From assembly GCF_947260015.1 (NCBI RefSeq), contig NZ_CAMYOM010000001.1, positions 22,456 to 86,455 of the forward strand: a stretch of 64,000 nt of DNA, given 5' to 3'. The notes under the pieces are model-generated. The model was not told where the DNA came from. It made no database searches and saw nothing but the letters and a program-made list of their open reading frames with translations. A program made the position numbers and the translations under genes. Origin of the DNA: an uncultured Eudoraea sp. (GTDB lineage: Bacteria; Bacteroidota; Bacteroidia; Flavobacteriales; Flavobacteriaceae). Of the stretch, positions 24,793-34,248 are shown piece after piece; the first letter of the stretch is position 1, and the number at the start of each line of letters is the position of its first letter.

Positions 24793-27630
24793 ATGTTTCT
24801 AAAGCGCATTCCATCTTTTTTAATAGTAACTGCCAAGCTGTATTTCATATTTGGTATTAGTGGTGTTTTTGCGCAACACAAGAACAGCTTAAAAGCCTCT
24901 TTGGAGTCCGAAACCAAGGAAATAAATATTCAACAGGAATTTGAATATATAAATGAATCACAGGACACTTTGAACGAACTGTATTTTAATGATTGGACAA
25001 ACGCCTATTCCGATAAGAGTACTGCTCTCGCTAAACGATTTGCCGAGGAATTTAAAAAAAGTCTTCATTTAGCTAAAGAAAAAGACCGGGGAAAGACGGA
25101 AATTTTTAGTGTTGTCGATGATGAATACCGGGCTATCTCATGGAATCGAACTTCTGGCAAGGATATCATTAAGATTGAGTTAAATACTCCTTTGCTTCCT
25201 GGTGCTTCCTCTAAATTATTTATCACCTATAGAGTTAAGTTGCCACCAAATAAATATACTCCCTATGGATATAATAACGACGGAGGTTATTATTTAAAAG
25301 ATTGGTATCTGACACCGGCGGTTTATGACGGTCAATGGCAATTGTACTCAAATAAAAATCTTGAAGACTTATATACCGGGATCACAGACACCAATATTAT
25401 TTTCAGCTATCCAGATTCTTTATTCTTTGGCACCAATTTCAAAGAAGTAAATATAACAGGTTTTCCAGGTAAAAAACAGGCCACGTTGGAAGGAGTAAAC
25501 AGAAAGAGCTGTTACATTATTCTTAATTCACTAAACAAGTTTACGAAACATGTCACTCCTGAACTAATAGTGGTTACAGATCTCAGGGCAACCAAATATG
25601 ATGAAATTTCCCAGGGTGTTTCAATTAATAAGATTTCACGATTTATTCATGATAATCTGGGAGACTTTCCTTATGAGCAGCTACTGGTAAGTGAAGTAGA
25701 TTTTAATAAAAACCCTATTTACGGGTTAAATCAGCTACCCTCGTTTATACGTCCTTATGATAAGCAGTTCCAGTTTGAAATGACATTTATGAAAACTGCA
25801 CTTAACAGTTACATAAGAGAATCCATATTCCTTAATCCAAGAAAGGAAAAATGGGTTGCAGATGCCGTGGTCAATTACATAATGATAAAATTCGTGGAAG
25901 AGTTTTATCCCGATCAAAAACTGCTCGGAAAACTGTCAAAGGGATGGCTGATTAAAGGATTTCATTTAGCTCAAATGGACTTCAATGAGCAATATTCCTT
26001 TTTATATATGTTTACGGCAAGAAAAAACCTTGATCAGGCGCTTAACACATCTAATGACTCCCTAATAAAATTTAATCAGAAAATTGCCAATACGTACAAA
26101 GCGGGACTCGGCTTGGCCTATCTTGCCGATTACACAAGTGTTGATAAGGTTGACATAGCTATCAAAGAGTTTTATGAACAGTATAAATTAAAACCTGTAA
26201 TACCATATGATTTCGTTCGTCTATTAAAGGAGAATTCCGAAAAGGATATCGACTGGTTTTTTAAAAGTTATGTCTCAACGGACGAACGTATTGATTTTAA
26301 GATATCTAATGTAATTAAAACACAGGATTCACTCTATGTGACTCTTAAAAACAAAACAGGGACAGATGTTCCAATATCATTATTCGGATTGAAAAAAAAC
26401 AAGGTAGTGTCTGAATATTGGTTTGATGGGATTAAAACTGAAGAAACTTTTACAATACCGCGAAATTTAGAAGATAAGTTGGTCCTTAATTACGATCATA
26501 CCATTCCGGAATTTAATGAGAGAGATAACTGGAAGGCACTAAAGGGTTTCTTTATCAGTAATAAAAAGTTAAAATTTCAATTTTTTAAAGACGCAGAAGA
26601 CCCATATTACAACCAAATTTTTTATATGCCAACATTGGGTTTTAATATATATGATGGCCTAAGTCCGGGCATTAGATTTACTAATAAAACATTACTTGAA
26701 CGACCTTTTGTATTTGATTTTTCTCCAGAGTATTCATTCAAGGAAAAAACATTAGTAGGAAAGGGTAAACTTACCTACAGGCACTATCACGGAAAGAGTG
26801 GTTTTTACGTCACAAATTATGCGGTACGTGGATCTTCATCCCATTTTCAAGTCAATTCGCGCTACAGTACATTTACCCCCTCTGTTAGTTTTGGATGGCG
26901 CCCTGCAGATCTTATTTCCAATAAGCGGCAGTTACTTACCTTGAGATATGTTAATGTGTTTAGAAATATTGATCCAAGTCTTGATATAGAAACCGATCCG
27001 GATTATAGCGTATTAAATGCGAGGTTTAGAAATACGAACAACGGAATTATCGACTATTTTTCATGGTTTGTTGACGCTCAACATTCTTCTGATTTTACCA
27101 AATTGGCTTTCAATCTCGAGTACCGGAAACTATTTGTAAATAATACTCAATTTAATTTTCGCTTTTTTGCCGGTAAGTTTTTAAGAAACAAGACAAGCGG
27201 AGATTATTTTAGTTTTGCCCTGGACAGGCCAACAGATTATTTATTTGATTACAATTACCTGGGCAGATCTGAAGATTCGGGTATATGGAGTCAACAATTG
27301 ATTATTGCCGAAGGCGGTTTTAAATCTCAATTGGAGAACCCTTTTTCTAACGATTGGATCGCTACCACTAATTCCAGCGTAAATATTTGGAGATGGGTAG
27401 AATTGTACGGTGATTTAGGATTTATCAAAAACCAAAATCAGCCCACAAGATTTGTATATGACTCAGGGATACGTCTTAATTTACTTACAGATTATTTTGA
27501 ATTATATTTTCCCATATATTCAAATAACGGTTGGGAAATTGCACAACCTAATTATGCAGAAAGAATTCGATTTGTAATCACCCTAAGTCCTAGAACTTTA
27601 TTAGGCCTTTTCACCAGGAAATGGTTTTAG
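24793..27630 (+). CDS. Degenerate M1-like peptidase fused to a barrel-like domain
   Basis: A 945-residue exported protein with signal MFLKRIPSFLIV...SGVFAQ. Residues about 30-260 resemble the N-terminal beta domain of M1 aminopeptidases. The following helical part ends in a typical M1 tail (YKAGLGLAYLADY, AIKEFYEQYK, DIDWFFKSYVST), but where HExxH should lie there is no such motif, only the NSYIRESIFL and KWVADAVVNYI segments. From about residue 595 to the end the sequence becomes barrel-like (GFNIYDGLSPGIRFTNKT, VGKGKLTYRHYHG, SVSFGWRPADL, GIRLNLLTDYFELYFPIYS). I infer a catalytically dead or substrate-presenting peptidase domain anchored in the outer membrane. Flavobacterial relatives are usually annotated simply as metalloprotease. 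The ending KWF fits an outer-membrane terminus. Confidence 0.7.
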   Translation: MFLKRIPSFLIVTAKLYFIFGISGVFAQHKNSLKASLESETKEINIQQEFEYINESQDTLNELYFNDWTNAYSDKSTALAKRFAEEFKKSLHLAKEKDRGKTEIFSVVDDEYRAISWNRTSGKDIIKIELNTPLLPGASSKLFITYRVKLPPNKYTPYGYNNDGGYYLKDWYLTPAVYDGQWQLYSNKNLEDLYTGITDTNIIFSYPDSLFFGTNFKEVNITGFPGKKQATLEGVNRKSCYIILNSLNKFTKHVTPELIVVTDLRATKYDEISQGVSINKISRFIHDNLGDFPYEQLLVSEVDFNKNPIYGLNQLPSFIRPYDKQFQFEMTFMKTALNSYIRESIFLNPRKEKWVADAVVNYIMIKFVEEFYPDQKLLGKLSKGWLIKGFHLAQMDFNEQYSFLYMFTARKNLDQALNTSNDSLIKFNQKIANTYKAGLGLAYLADYTSVDKVDIAIKEFYEQYKLKPVIPYDFVRLLKENSEKDIDWFFKSYVSTDERIDFKISNVIKTQDSLYVTLKNKTGTDVPISLFGLKKNKVVSEYWFDGIKTEETFTIPRNLEDKLVLNYDHTIPEFNERDNWKALKGFFISNKKLKFQFFKDAEDPYYNQIFYMPTLGFNIYDGLSPGIRFTNKTLLERPFVFDFSPEYSFKEKTLVGKGKLTYRHYHGKSGFYVTNYAVRGSSSHFQVNSRYSTFTPSVSFGWRPADLISNKRQLLTLRYVNVFRNIDPSLDIETDPDYSVLNARFRNTNNGIIDYFSWFVDAQHSSDFTKLAFNLEYRKLFVNNTQFNFRFFAGKFLRNKTSGDYFSFALDRPTDYLFDYNYLGRSEDSGIWSQQLIIAEGGFKSQLENPFSNDWIATTNSSVNIWRWVELYGDLGFIKNQNQPTRFVYDSGIRLNLLTDYFELYFPIYSNNGWEIAQPNYAERIRFVITLSPRTLLGLFTRKWF

Positions 27631-27739
27631 ATATTATACTATTCTTAAAAAAATCTATTTTTATTTAATTATTTGCAATAAATTCTTCATTTTGAGTAGT
27701 TTTTTTCTTTTATTGTTAGCGTAAAACCATTTTTTTTGA

Positions 27740-27770
27740 TTGTAAAAATCATTCGGTTTTCTTATTTTTG
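27740..27770 (+). promoter_or_regulatory. Promoter of the fused E1 gene
   Basis: TTG at 27740-27742, 20-bp spacer, TATTTTTG at 27763-27770, a good match to the Bacteroidota consensus. Predicted start near 27775, about 13 nt before the ATG. Confidence 0.6.
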
Positions 27771-27787
27771 CTGCAAATCTTTCCCTA

Positions 27788-30199
27788 ATGAGTTTAAAAC
27801 TTCAAACCAGTGATGATATTTCCTTTGAGGATTTTAGGGCACAGATTTTAAAAGATTATGAAATAGCAATCATCAGCCGTGAGTGTAGTCTTTTAGGCAG
27901 AAGGGAAGTTCTGACAGGTAAAGCCAAATTTGGAATTTTTGGAGATGGAAAAGAATTACCGCAATTAGCAATGGCCAGATCTTTTAGAAACGGTGACTTT
28001 AGAAGTGGTTACTATAGAGATCAAACTTTTATGATGGCACTTGGGCAACTAAGGCCTAAAGATTTTTTTCATGGTCTGTACGCTACTACAGATATTGAAA
28101 AAGAACCTATGAGTGCAGGAAGGCAAATGGGTGGTCATTTTGGATCTCACAGCCTTAATCCGGACGGTTCATGGAAAGACCTCACCGCACAAAAAAACAG
28201 CAGTGCTGATATATCGCCTACGGCAGGTCAGATGCCTCGACTTCTTGGTCTGGCACAAGCTTCAAAAATCTACCGCAAGGTCAAAGGGATAGATACTACT
28301 AATTTTTCCAATAATGGAAATGAAGTAGCCTGGGGTACAATTGGCAATGCCAGTACATCTGAAGGTCATTTTTTTGAAACATTTAATGCAGCGGGAGTAT
28401 TACAAGTGCCCATGATCATTAGTGTATGGGATGATCAATATGGAATTTCAGTGCCTGCCAGATTCCAAACAACCAAAGAAGATATCTCAGAAGTTCTTAA
28501 AGGATTCCAAAGAGATGAAAATAACAAGGGTTATGAGATTCTAAGGGTAAAGGGCTATGATTATACGGCGTTAATTCATGCTTATGAAAATGCTTCTGAA
28601 CTGGCAAGGGAAGAACATATACCTGTATTGATCCATGTAACGGAGCTGACTCAACCTCAGGGGCATTCCACTTCAGGATCACAGGAAAGGTATAAAAGTG
28701 AGGATAGATTGCTCTGGGAAAAAGAGAATGATTGTAATAAGCGATTCAGAGAATGGATACTTGAAAACAAAATTACTGATAATGAATCTTTGTCAGCACT
28801 AGAATTAGAGATTAAAAAAGAGGTTAGGACTGCAAAAAAAGAGGCTTGGTTAGAATTCTTATCTCCTCACAAAGAGGCCAAAAAAAATCTAATACAATTA
28901 TTGGATAAACTGGCTGCAAATAGTCCAAATAGGGCATCTATAACTAAAATCAAGAATGACCTTATTGCCGTTGATGAGCCATTAAAAAAAGACTTAGCTA
29001 AGAATTCAAGAAAGGCTCTCCGATATGTAATAGGTGAAAGTTCGAAGGAAAAAGATGCCTTGTTAAAATGGGTTGAAAATTTCCTTAAAGATTCACAAAT
29101 AAAATTCAGCTCACACCTCAATAGTGAATTTTCCAATAAGGCAATAAACATTGAAGAAATAAGACCTGTATACAATGATAATCCTGAAAAGGTAGATGGA
29201 AGGATTATTTTAAGAGATAACTTTGACAGGCTTTTTGGCAAATATCCACATGCCCTTATTTTTGGAGAAGATAGTGGGGCTATTGGCGACGTAAACCAGG
29301 GACTAGAAGGTCTTCAGAAGAAATATGGCAAATTGCGGATTGCTGATACAGGTATACGAGAGGCTACTATTATTGGTCAGGGAATTGGTCTGGCACTAAG
29401 GGGTCTCAGACCGATAGCAGAAATACAATATCTGGATTATCTTTTATATGGCCTACAGACTCTAAGTGATGATTTGGCAACATTACTTTATCGAACGGTT
29501 GGCAAACAAAAGGCGCCATTAATAATTCGCACCAGAGGACATCGCCTGGAAGGTATTTGGCATTCTGGCTCTCAAATGGGGGGTATTATTCACTTCCTAC
29601 GGGGGATTTATGTTCTGGTTCCAAGGAATATGACTAAAGCAGCCGGCTTTTACAATACATTGATGAAAAGTGATGAACCGGCATTAATTATTGAAAGTTT
29701 AAACGGGTATAGGCTTAAGGAAGACAAACCAAATAACCTGGGTGAAATTTGCACCCCTATCGGAGTGGTTGAAATTGTTAAAGAAGGTACAGATATTACA
29801 CTTTTATCTTATGGTTCTACCTTGCGTATAGTACAACAGACTGCCGGGGAATTGAAAGAAGTCGGAATTGATGCAGAGGTAATTGATGCACAATCCTTAC
29901 TCCCTTTTGACCTTACAAATACTGTCCTGGGCAGTATTAAAAAAACCAGTAGACTGTTGGTCATTGATGAAGATGTACCCGGTGGATGTGCTGCTTATCT
30001 CATGCAGGATATTATAGAGCGTCAGGGGGCTTATAAATATCTGGACTGTGCACCTCAAACCCTTACGGCAAAAGCTCACAGACCAGCCTATGCTACAGAT
30101 GGGGACTATTTTTCTAAACCAAATGCTGAGGACATGTTTGAAAAGGTATATGATATTATGCATGAGGCAAATCCGAACGAATATCCAAAACTTCGCTGA
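27788..30199 (+). CDS. 2-oxoacid (branched-chain) dehydrogenase E1, fused alpha and beta subunits
   Basis: An 803-residue fusion. The alpha half (about 1-340) has the thiamine-diphosphate region AWGTIGNASTSEGHFFETFN and the phosphorylation-loop-like SVPARFQTTKEDIS. The beta half (about 470-800) has FGEDSGAIGDVNQGLEGLQ, DTGIREATIIGQGIGLALRG, and the transketolase C-terminal domain with TLLSYGSTLRIV and DAQSLLPFD. About 100 residues of charged helical linker join them. The enzyme decarboxylates a 2-oxoacid and transfers the acyl group to the lipoyl arm of E2. The fused form in Flavobacteriia is generally assigned to branched-chain 2-oxoacids (2-oxoisovalerate), which also primes iso-branched fatty acids. 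E2 and E3 are not in this window. It has its own promoter. Confidence 0.88.
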   Translation: MSLKLQTSDDISFEDFRAQILKDYEIAIISRECSLLGRREVLTGKAKFGIFGDGKELPQLAMARSFRNGDFRSGYYRDQTFMMALGQLRPKDFFHGLYATTDIEKEPMSAGRQMGGHFGSHSLNPDGSWKDLTAQKNSSADISPTAGQMPRLLGLAQASKIYRKVKGIDTTNFSNNGNEVAWGTIGNASTSEGHFFETFNAAGVLQVPMIISVWDDQYGISVPARFQTTKEDISEVLKGFQRDENNKGYEILRVKGYDYTALIHAYENASELAREEHIPVLIHVTELTQPQGHSTSGSQERYKSEDRLLWEKENDCNKRFREWILENKITDNESLSALELEIKKEVRTAKKEAWLEFLSPHKEAKKNLIQLLDKLAANSPNRASITKIKNDLIAVDEPLKKDLAKNSRKALRYVIGESSKEKDALLKWVENFLKDSQIKFSSHLNSEFSNKAINIEEIRPVYNDNPEKVDGRIILRDNFDRLFGKYPHALIFGEDSGAIGDVNQGLEGLQKKYGKLRIADTGIREATIIGQGIGLALRGLRPIAEIQYLDYLLYGLQTLSDDLATLLYRTVGKQKAPLIIRTRGHRLEGIWHSGSQMGGIIHFLRGIYVLVPRNMTKAAGFYNTLMKSDEPALIIESLNGYRLKEDKPNNLGEICTPIGVVEIVKEGTDITLLSYGSTLRIVQQTAGELKEVGIDAEVIDAQSLLPFDLTNTVLGSIKKTSRLLVIDEDVPGGCAAYLMQDIIERQGAYKYLDCAPQTLTAKAHRPAYATDGDYFSKPNAEDMFEKVYDIMHEANPNEYPKLR

Positions 30200-30357
30200 G
30201 AGAAATACGCTATATTTATTTTACTTTGGTTTTGATTCAAGTATATTTATTTAAATATGATGGTACTTAACGATCATTTTGCATTAAGTGAATTCTAAAC
30301 TATTTGATAAAAAGTTATTAAAAAAAGCTTACTTTAGACTCTCCAATCTTAAAGTGA

Positions 30358-30735
30358 ATGACTAAAAAACTTAAAAGTGATATTGGTCTGGCAGTTCTGC
30401 GTATTCTACCCTCTGCCTTTCTATTGTCTCATGGTATTCCCAAATTACAAAAACTTCTAAATGGAGATTTTGAATTTGCCGATCCCATAGGAATCGGTTC
30501 TACTCCCTCTCTTTTTCTTGCAGTTATTGGTGAAGTCATTTGCCCTATTCTGGTAATAATCGGATATAAAACCAGATGGGCCTCCTTACCAATTGTGATA
30601 ACAATGGCTGTGGCAGCCTTTATTGTGCACGGTTCTGATCCTTTTGCAATGAAAGAACTCGCTCTATTGTACTTAGTGTGTTTCGCGGTTATAATGCTAC
30701 TTGGTCCGGGACGTTACAGTATCGACAAAAAGTAA
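30358..30735 (+). CDS. DoxX-family membrane protein
   Basis: A 125-residue protein with four hydrophobic segments (AVLRILPSAFLLSHG, LFLAVIGEVICPILVIIG, LPIVITMAVAAFIVHG, LALLYLVCFAVIMLLG), the size and topology of DoxX proteins. The SHGIPKLQKL phrase at the end of the first helix and the final GPGRYSIDKK are typical. DoxX proteins sit in the inner membrane; proposed roles (oxidoreductase partner, quinone-linked respiration) are poorly tested. The gene ends 5 bp from the convergent holA stop. Confidence 0.88.
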   Translation: MTKKLKSDIGLAVLRILPSAFLLSHGIPKLQKLLNGDFEFADPIGIGSTPSLFLAVIGEVICPILVIIGYKTRWASLPIVITMAVAAFIVHGSDPFAMKELALLYLVCFAVIMLLGPGRYSIDKK

Positions 30736-30740
30736 ACTTT

Positions 30741-31745
30741 CTATATTATTTTGACCAGAAGTTCTTTCAGAAGATCAGCCTGGGAAATATTATAAGATCC
30801 TACGCCCTTCCCTTTTAAGTCCATTTCCCGTAAATAAGCTATAATAGTGCTAACGCGCTTCATGGGATAATTTCTGGACGCTATCTGAAACTCTCCCACA
30901 AAATAAGGGTTGATCCGTAAAGCTGAAGCCACATTCTTAGGAGAATGGTCCGACAGTCCATGATATTGAAGTAACTGTGTGAAAAAATTATGCAACAGGC
31001 TAACTGTAACAACAAAAGGGTTATCCCTTGGGTTCTGAGCAAAGTAATTGATTATCCTGGTAGCTTTAACAACATTTTTTTCACCTATAGCTTTCTTTAA
31101 TTCAAAATTATTGTAGTCCTTGCTTATACCTATATGTTTTTCAATAAGATCTGGGTTGATCTCGGTGTTCTTTGGTAGTACTAATTGTAATTTTTCTAAT
31201 TCATTATTAATTCTGCTCAGGTCTGTTCCCAAATACTCTACTAATAAAACCGAGGCCTTATGTGATATGGCATAACCTTTCTGTTTTAAAGTTAGTCTAA
31301 TCCAATCTGAAACCTGATTTTCATATAGTTTTTTACTATCAAAAATAACACTTCCGTTAGCCAAAAGAGTTTTATGCAATTTTTTGCGTTTGTCTAATTT
31401 TTTGTATTTGAAACAGAAAACCAGTACTGTTGAAGTCTGTGGATTCGCAGCATAAGAACTTAATTCCTCTATATTTCTAGATAAGTGCTGAGCTTCCTTT
31501 ACAATGACTACCTGTCTTTCGGACATCATTGGATATCTCTTTGCATTGCCCAATACCTGGTCTAGAGATACTTCCTTGCCGTATAAAACCATTTGATTAA
31601 AACCCTTCTCTTCCTCCGTAAGAAGGTTATCACTAATAAACTGAGCTATTTTATCAATATAATAGGGTTCATCACCCATCAAAAAATATATAGGGCTTAT
31701 ATTTCCATTTCGGATGTTATTTACGATCCGCTTTACTTCTTCCAT
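30741..31745 (-). CDS. holA: DNA polymerase III subunit delta
   Basis: HolA is the clamp-loader subunit that opens the beta ring. The 334-residue protein starts with the usual pattern (NGNISPIYFLMGDEPYYIDKIAQFI), has the AAA-like fold with RYPMMSERQVVIVKEAQ and the typical C-terminal collar region (NPFVVTVSLLHNFFTQLLQYHG, LREMDLKGKGVGS). The Walker A is degenerate, as in all delta subunits. The head-to-head neighbour at 31772 on the other strand is a small HsdR_N-type gene, only 26 bp away, an arrangement common in Bacteroidota. Confidence 0.93.
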   Translation of the reverse strand: MEEVKRIVNNIRNGNISPIYFLMGDEPYYIDKIAQFISDNLLTEEEKGFNQMVLYGKEVSLDQVLGNAKRYPMMSERQVVIVKEAQHLSRNIEELSSYAANPQTSTVLVFCFKYKKLDKRKKLHKTLLANGSVIFDSKKLYENQVSDWIRLTLKQKGYAISHKASVLLVEYLGTDLSRINNELEKLQLVLPKNTEINPDLIEKHIGISKDYNNFELKKAIGEKNVVKATRIINYFAQNPRDNPFVVTVSLLHNFFTQLLQYHGLSDHSPKNVASALRINPYFVGEFQIASRNYPMKRVSTIIAYLREMDLKGKGVGSYNISQADLLKELLVKII

Positions 31746-31771
31746 CCAAAAAAAATTACCAAATTTGTTTT

Positions 31772-32218
31772 ATGCTTTCTCTCAACTTTCCCGGCTACAA
31801 TTTCAGATTCAAAAGTAGCGAAAATAAGCAGCAGATTTTTGACATAATACGCAAAAAATTTGTTAGCCTGCAACCGGAAGAATGGGTACGACAGCATGTA
31901 ATTCATTTTTTAAGCATAGATAAAAAATATCCAAAGTCTCTAATTAATGTTGAAAAGACCTTATCGCTAAACGGTTTGAGAAAAAGATATGATATTGTAG
32001 TCTTTAATAAAGATGGTAGTATTCACATTCTTGTAGAATGCAAATCACCAAACATCATAATCTCACAAGACGTTTTTGATCAGATTGCACGCTATAACCT
32101 AAACCTGAAAGCTGAATACCTTATGGTGACCAATGGATTTGATCATTTTTACTGCAATATGAATTATGAAGAAGAAAAATATTCTTTTTTAAGGCAAATT
32201 CCTGATTTTAGCCGTTAA
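31772..32218 (+). CDS. Small HsdR_N-type (PD-(D/E)xK) protein
   Basis: A 148-residue protein equal to the type I restriction HsdR N-terminal nuclease domain alone. The catalytic core is readable: D in RYDIVVFNKDG, then E-C-K in ILVECKSP, the D...ExK arrangement, followed by the helix DVFDQIARYN and the strand LMVTNGFDHFY. No helicase or methylase is nearby, so this is not a restriction system. Orphans of this kind are typically found beside holA in Bacteroidota, and their function is not known; a role in DNA end processing would be a guess. It is divergent from holA and 12 bp before the glycosyltransferase gene. Confidence 0.85.
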   Translation: MLSLNFPGYNFRFKSSENKQQIFDIIRKKFVSLQPEEWVRQHVIHFLSIDKKYPKSLINVEKTLSLNGLRKRYDIVVFNKDGSIHILVECKSPNIIISQDVFDQIARYNLNLKAEYLMVTNGFDHFYCNMNYEEEKYSFLRQIPDFSR

Positions 32219-32230
32219 TTTGCAACCGTT

Positions 32231-33232
32231 TTGAAATTTGCAATCGTCATACTTAATTGGAATGGAGAAGCGCTCCTGGAACGCTACCTGCCTTTGGTGG
32301 TACAATATTCCGGCAACGCTGATATCTATGTAGCGGATAATGCCTCTATTGATGGCTCTGTGGCTTTTATAAAAGAAAACTTTCCTAATGTAAACCTTAT
32401 TCAAAATAGTTCAAATCACGGATTTGCTAAAGGATACAACGACGCATTAAAACAGGTGGACGCAGACATTTATTGTCTTTTAAATTCCGATGTTGAAGTT
32501 ACACCTGGTTGGCTCGAGCCTATAAAAGAAGCATTACTAAAATTTCCGGATGCCTCCATAATACAACCTAAGATTCTTGATCTGTTACGAAGAGATTATT
32601 TTGAATATGCGGGAGCGGCAGGTGGTTTTTTAGATCAGTTTGGTTATCCATTCTGCAGGGGGCGAATTTTTCAGACCATCGAAAAAGATGAAGGTCAGTA
32701 CGATGATACTACAGAAATTTTTTGGGCAACCGGTGCCTGTATGTTTATAAAAAGAAATGTTTTCGATAATCTTGGAGGATTTGATGAGGAATATTTTGCG
32801 CACCAGGAAGAGGTTGATCTATGTTGGCGAGCTCAAAATAAAGGACTAAAGGTTTACTACGTTGGAGCATCATATGTTTATCATCTTGGAGGTTCAACAT
32901 TGAGTAATATGAATCCTAAAAAAACTTTTTTAAATTTTAGAAACTCACTTTTTTCTATCACTAAAAACCTCCCCCGAAAAAAGGCATTTCCTATAATTTT
33001 TGTTCGTCTTTTCCTCGATGGTATTGCGGCTATTAGATTTATTATACAACTTAAACCTGTTCATTGCTGGGCTATTGTCAAAGCACATTTAAGCTATTAC
33101 CGGCATTTTGGCAAAATGTATAAGAAAAGGGAAAAAGCCAATTTTATCCCTTTGTACTACATTACAAAATCCATAGTGTGGTCCTATTTCGTATATCAGG
33201 TAAAGAATTTTAACATTTTAGTAAAAGATTAA
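32231..33232 (+). CDS. GT2-family glycosyltransferase
   Basis: A 333-residue inverting GT-A glycosyltransferase of the rhamnosyltransferase-like group. The nucleotide-sugar core includes ILNWNGEALLERYLP at the start, YVADNASIDGS, the DxD-equivalent LLNSDVEVTPGWLEP, the acceptor/active-site segment FWATGACMFIKRNVF, GGFDEEYFAHQEEVDLCWR (the catalytic ED-like motif) and YHLGGSTL. The C-terminal part has amphipathic hydrophobic stretches suggesting membrane association. The likely product is a surface glycan or lipopolysaccharide component. The start is TTG at 32231, immediately before the conserved first strand; no ATG is available upstream. Confidence 0.88.
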   Translation: MKFAIVILNWNGEALLERYLPLVVQYSGNADIYVADNASIDGSVAFIKENFPNVNLIQNSSNHGFAKGYNDALKQVDADIYCLLNSDVEVTPGWLEPIKEALLKFPDASIIQPKILDLLRRDYFEYAGAAGGFLDQFGYPFCRGRIFQTIEKDEGQYDDTTEIFWATGACMFIKRNVFDNLGGFDEEYFAHQEEVDLCWRAQNKGLKVYYVGASYVYHLGGSTLSNMNPKKTFLNFRNSLFSITKNLPRKKAFPIIFVRLFLDGIAAIRFIIQLKPVHCWAIVKAHLSYYRHFGKMYKKREKANFIPLYYITKSIVWSYFVYQVKNFNILVKD

Positions 33233-33296
33233 CTAATTTTGAGAAATTAAAGGAAATCAAATGTCATAATTTTACCATCGGTTAGATGAAAGTTGA

Positions 33297-33333
33297 TTTA
33301 AACAAACAATTAATATTTAAACAAACAATTAAT
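33297..33333 (+). repeat. Two exact 18-bp direct repeats
   Basis: TTTAAACAAACAATTAAT occurs at 33297-33314 and again at 33316-33333, separated by one A (period 19). They lie 18 bp upstream of the OmpA-type lipoprotein ATG, within its leader or promoter region. They could be a small duplication or paired regulator sites. Confidence 0.85.
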
Positions 33334-33350
33334 TTTATATAAACATTATT

Positions 33351-34202
33351 ATGAAAAAATTTATTCTAGGCTTTATTGGAATGGCAGTCCTGTTATCATC
33401 TTGTGTATCGCAAAAGAAATACGCTGAGTTAGAGTCGCAACAAAAAGAGACACAGGACCTGTTAAATTCTGCTACAGTGAAATTGAATACCTGTCTTGAG
33501 GAAAAGGCCACTGCAGATGCGAGATTACAAACTTTGGCAGATCAAAATGATTTTCTAAAGGCGAACAATCAGGAGTTAATAAACAACATGGGGAATTTAA
33601 CCACCCTAACAGCTAAGGGTGCAGAAAACCTTGAGAAATCTTTGGAAAGTCTTCAGGAAAAAGATCTTACTATTCGTAAATTACAAAATGCCATAACAAG
33701 GAGAGATTCTGTAAACCTTGCTTTGGTACAAAGTCTTAAAGGTGTTCTTGGAAATTTGGATGACCAGGATATTGAGATAAATGTTGAAAAAGGAGTGGTT
33801 TTTATTTCAATTTCGGATAAACTATTATTTAGCAGTGGAAGCTATAATGTTACGGCAAGAGCTAAGGAAATATTAGGAAAAGTTGCACAAGTTGTTAATA
33901 ACAAACCCGATTTTGAGTTTATGGTAGAAGGACATACAGATGATGTTCCTTACAGAAAAGGAGTTTTATTGGACAACTGGGATTTAAGTGTAAAAAGAGC
34001 TACAGCTGTTGTTCGTATTTTACAAAATGATTATAGGGTAGATCCAAAAAGGATGACTGCGGCAGGTAGATCACAGTATATTCCTATTTCTCCGACTGAG
34101 AAATCTAAAAACAGAAGAACCAGAATTGTTGTACTTCCAAAAATTGATCAGTTCTACAGCATGATTGAAGAAGGAATGAAAGATCCTGCTATTAACGACT
34201 AA
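33351..34202 (+). CDS. OmpA-family lipoprotein with coiled coil
   Basis: A 283-residue lipoprotein: signal with lipobox LLSSC (Cys18), a long coiled coil (about residues 25-125) and a C-terminal OmpA/MotB peptidoglycan-binding domain. That domain shows FSSGSYNVTARAKEIL, the EGHTDDVPY loop and NWDLSVKRATAVVRIL with the peptidoglycan-contacting Arg of the LSxxRA motif. It should tether the outer membrane to the cell wall. A degenerate paralogue lies at 38202. The upstream DNA carries two 18-bp direct repeats; a rho-independent terminator follows. Confidence 0.93.
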   Translation: MKKFILGFIGMAVLLSSCVSQKKYAELESQQKETQDLLNSATVKLNTCLEEKATADARLQTLADQNDFLKANNQELINNMGNLTTLTAKGAENLEKSLESLQEKDLTIRKLQNAITRRDSVNLALVQSLKGVLGNLDDQDIEINVEKGVVFISISDKLLFSSGSYNVTARAKEILGKVAQVVNNKPDFEFMVEGHTDDVPYRKGVLLDNWDLSVKRATAVVRILQNDYRVDPKRMTAAGRSQYIPISPTEKSKNRRTRIVVLPKIDQFYSMIEEGMKDPAIND

Positions 34203-34220
34203 ATATTAATAATTTTATAA

Positions 34221-34247
34221 AAAACCGCGGTCAATGATCGCGGTTTT
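34221..34247. terminator. Bidirectional terminator
   Basis: AAAACCGCGGT (34221-34231) pairs with ATCGCGGTTTT (34237-34247), with one G-U pair, loop of five bases and T-run to 34250. It separates the OmpA lipoprotein gene from the convergent Sua5/YciO gene, which ends at 34249. Confidence 0.85.
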
Positions 34248-34248
34248 T

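Noticed and set aside
31772-32218. Restriction-modification system suggested by the HsdR_N-type gene
   Set aside because: No methylase, specificity subunit or helicase domain is nearby, and the gene is in its usual housekeeping place next to holA.
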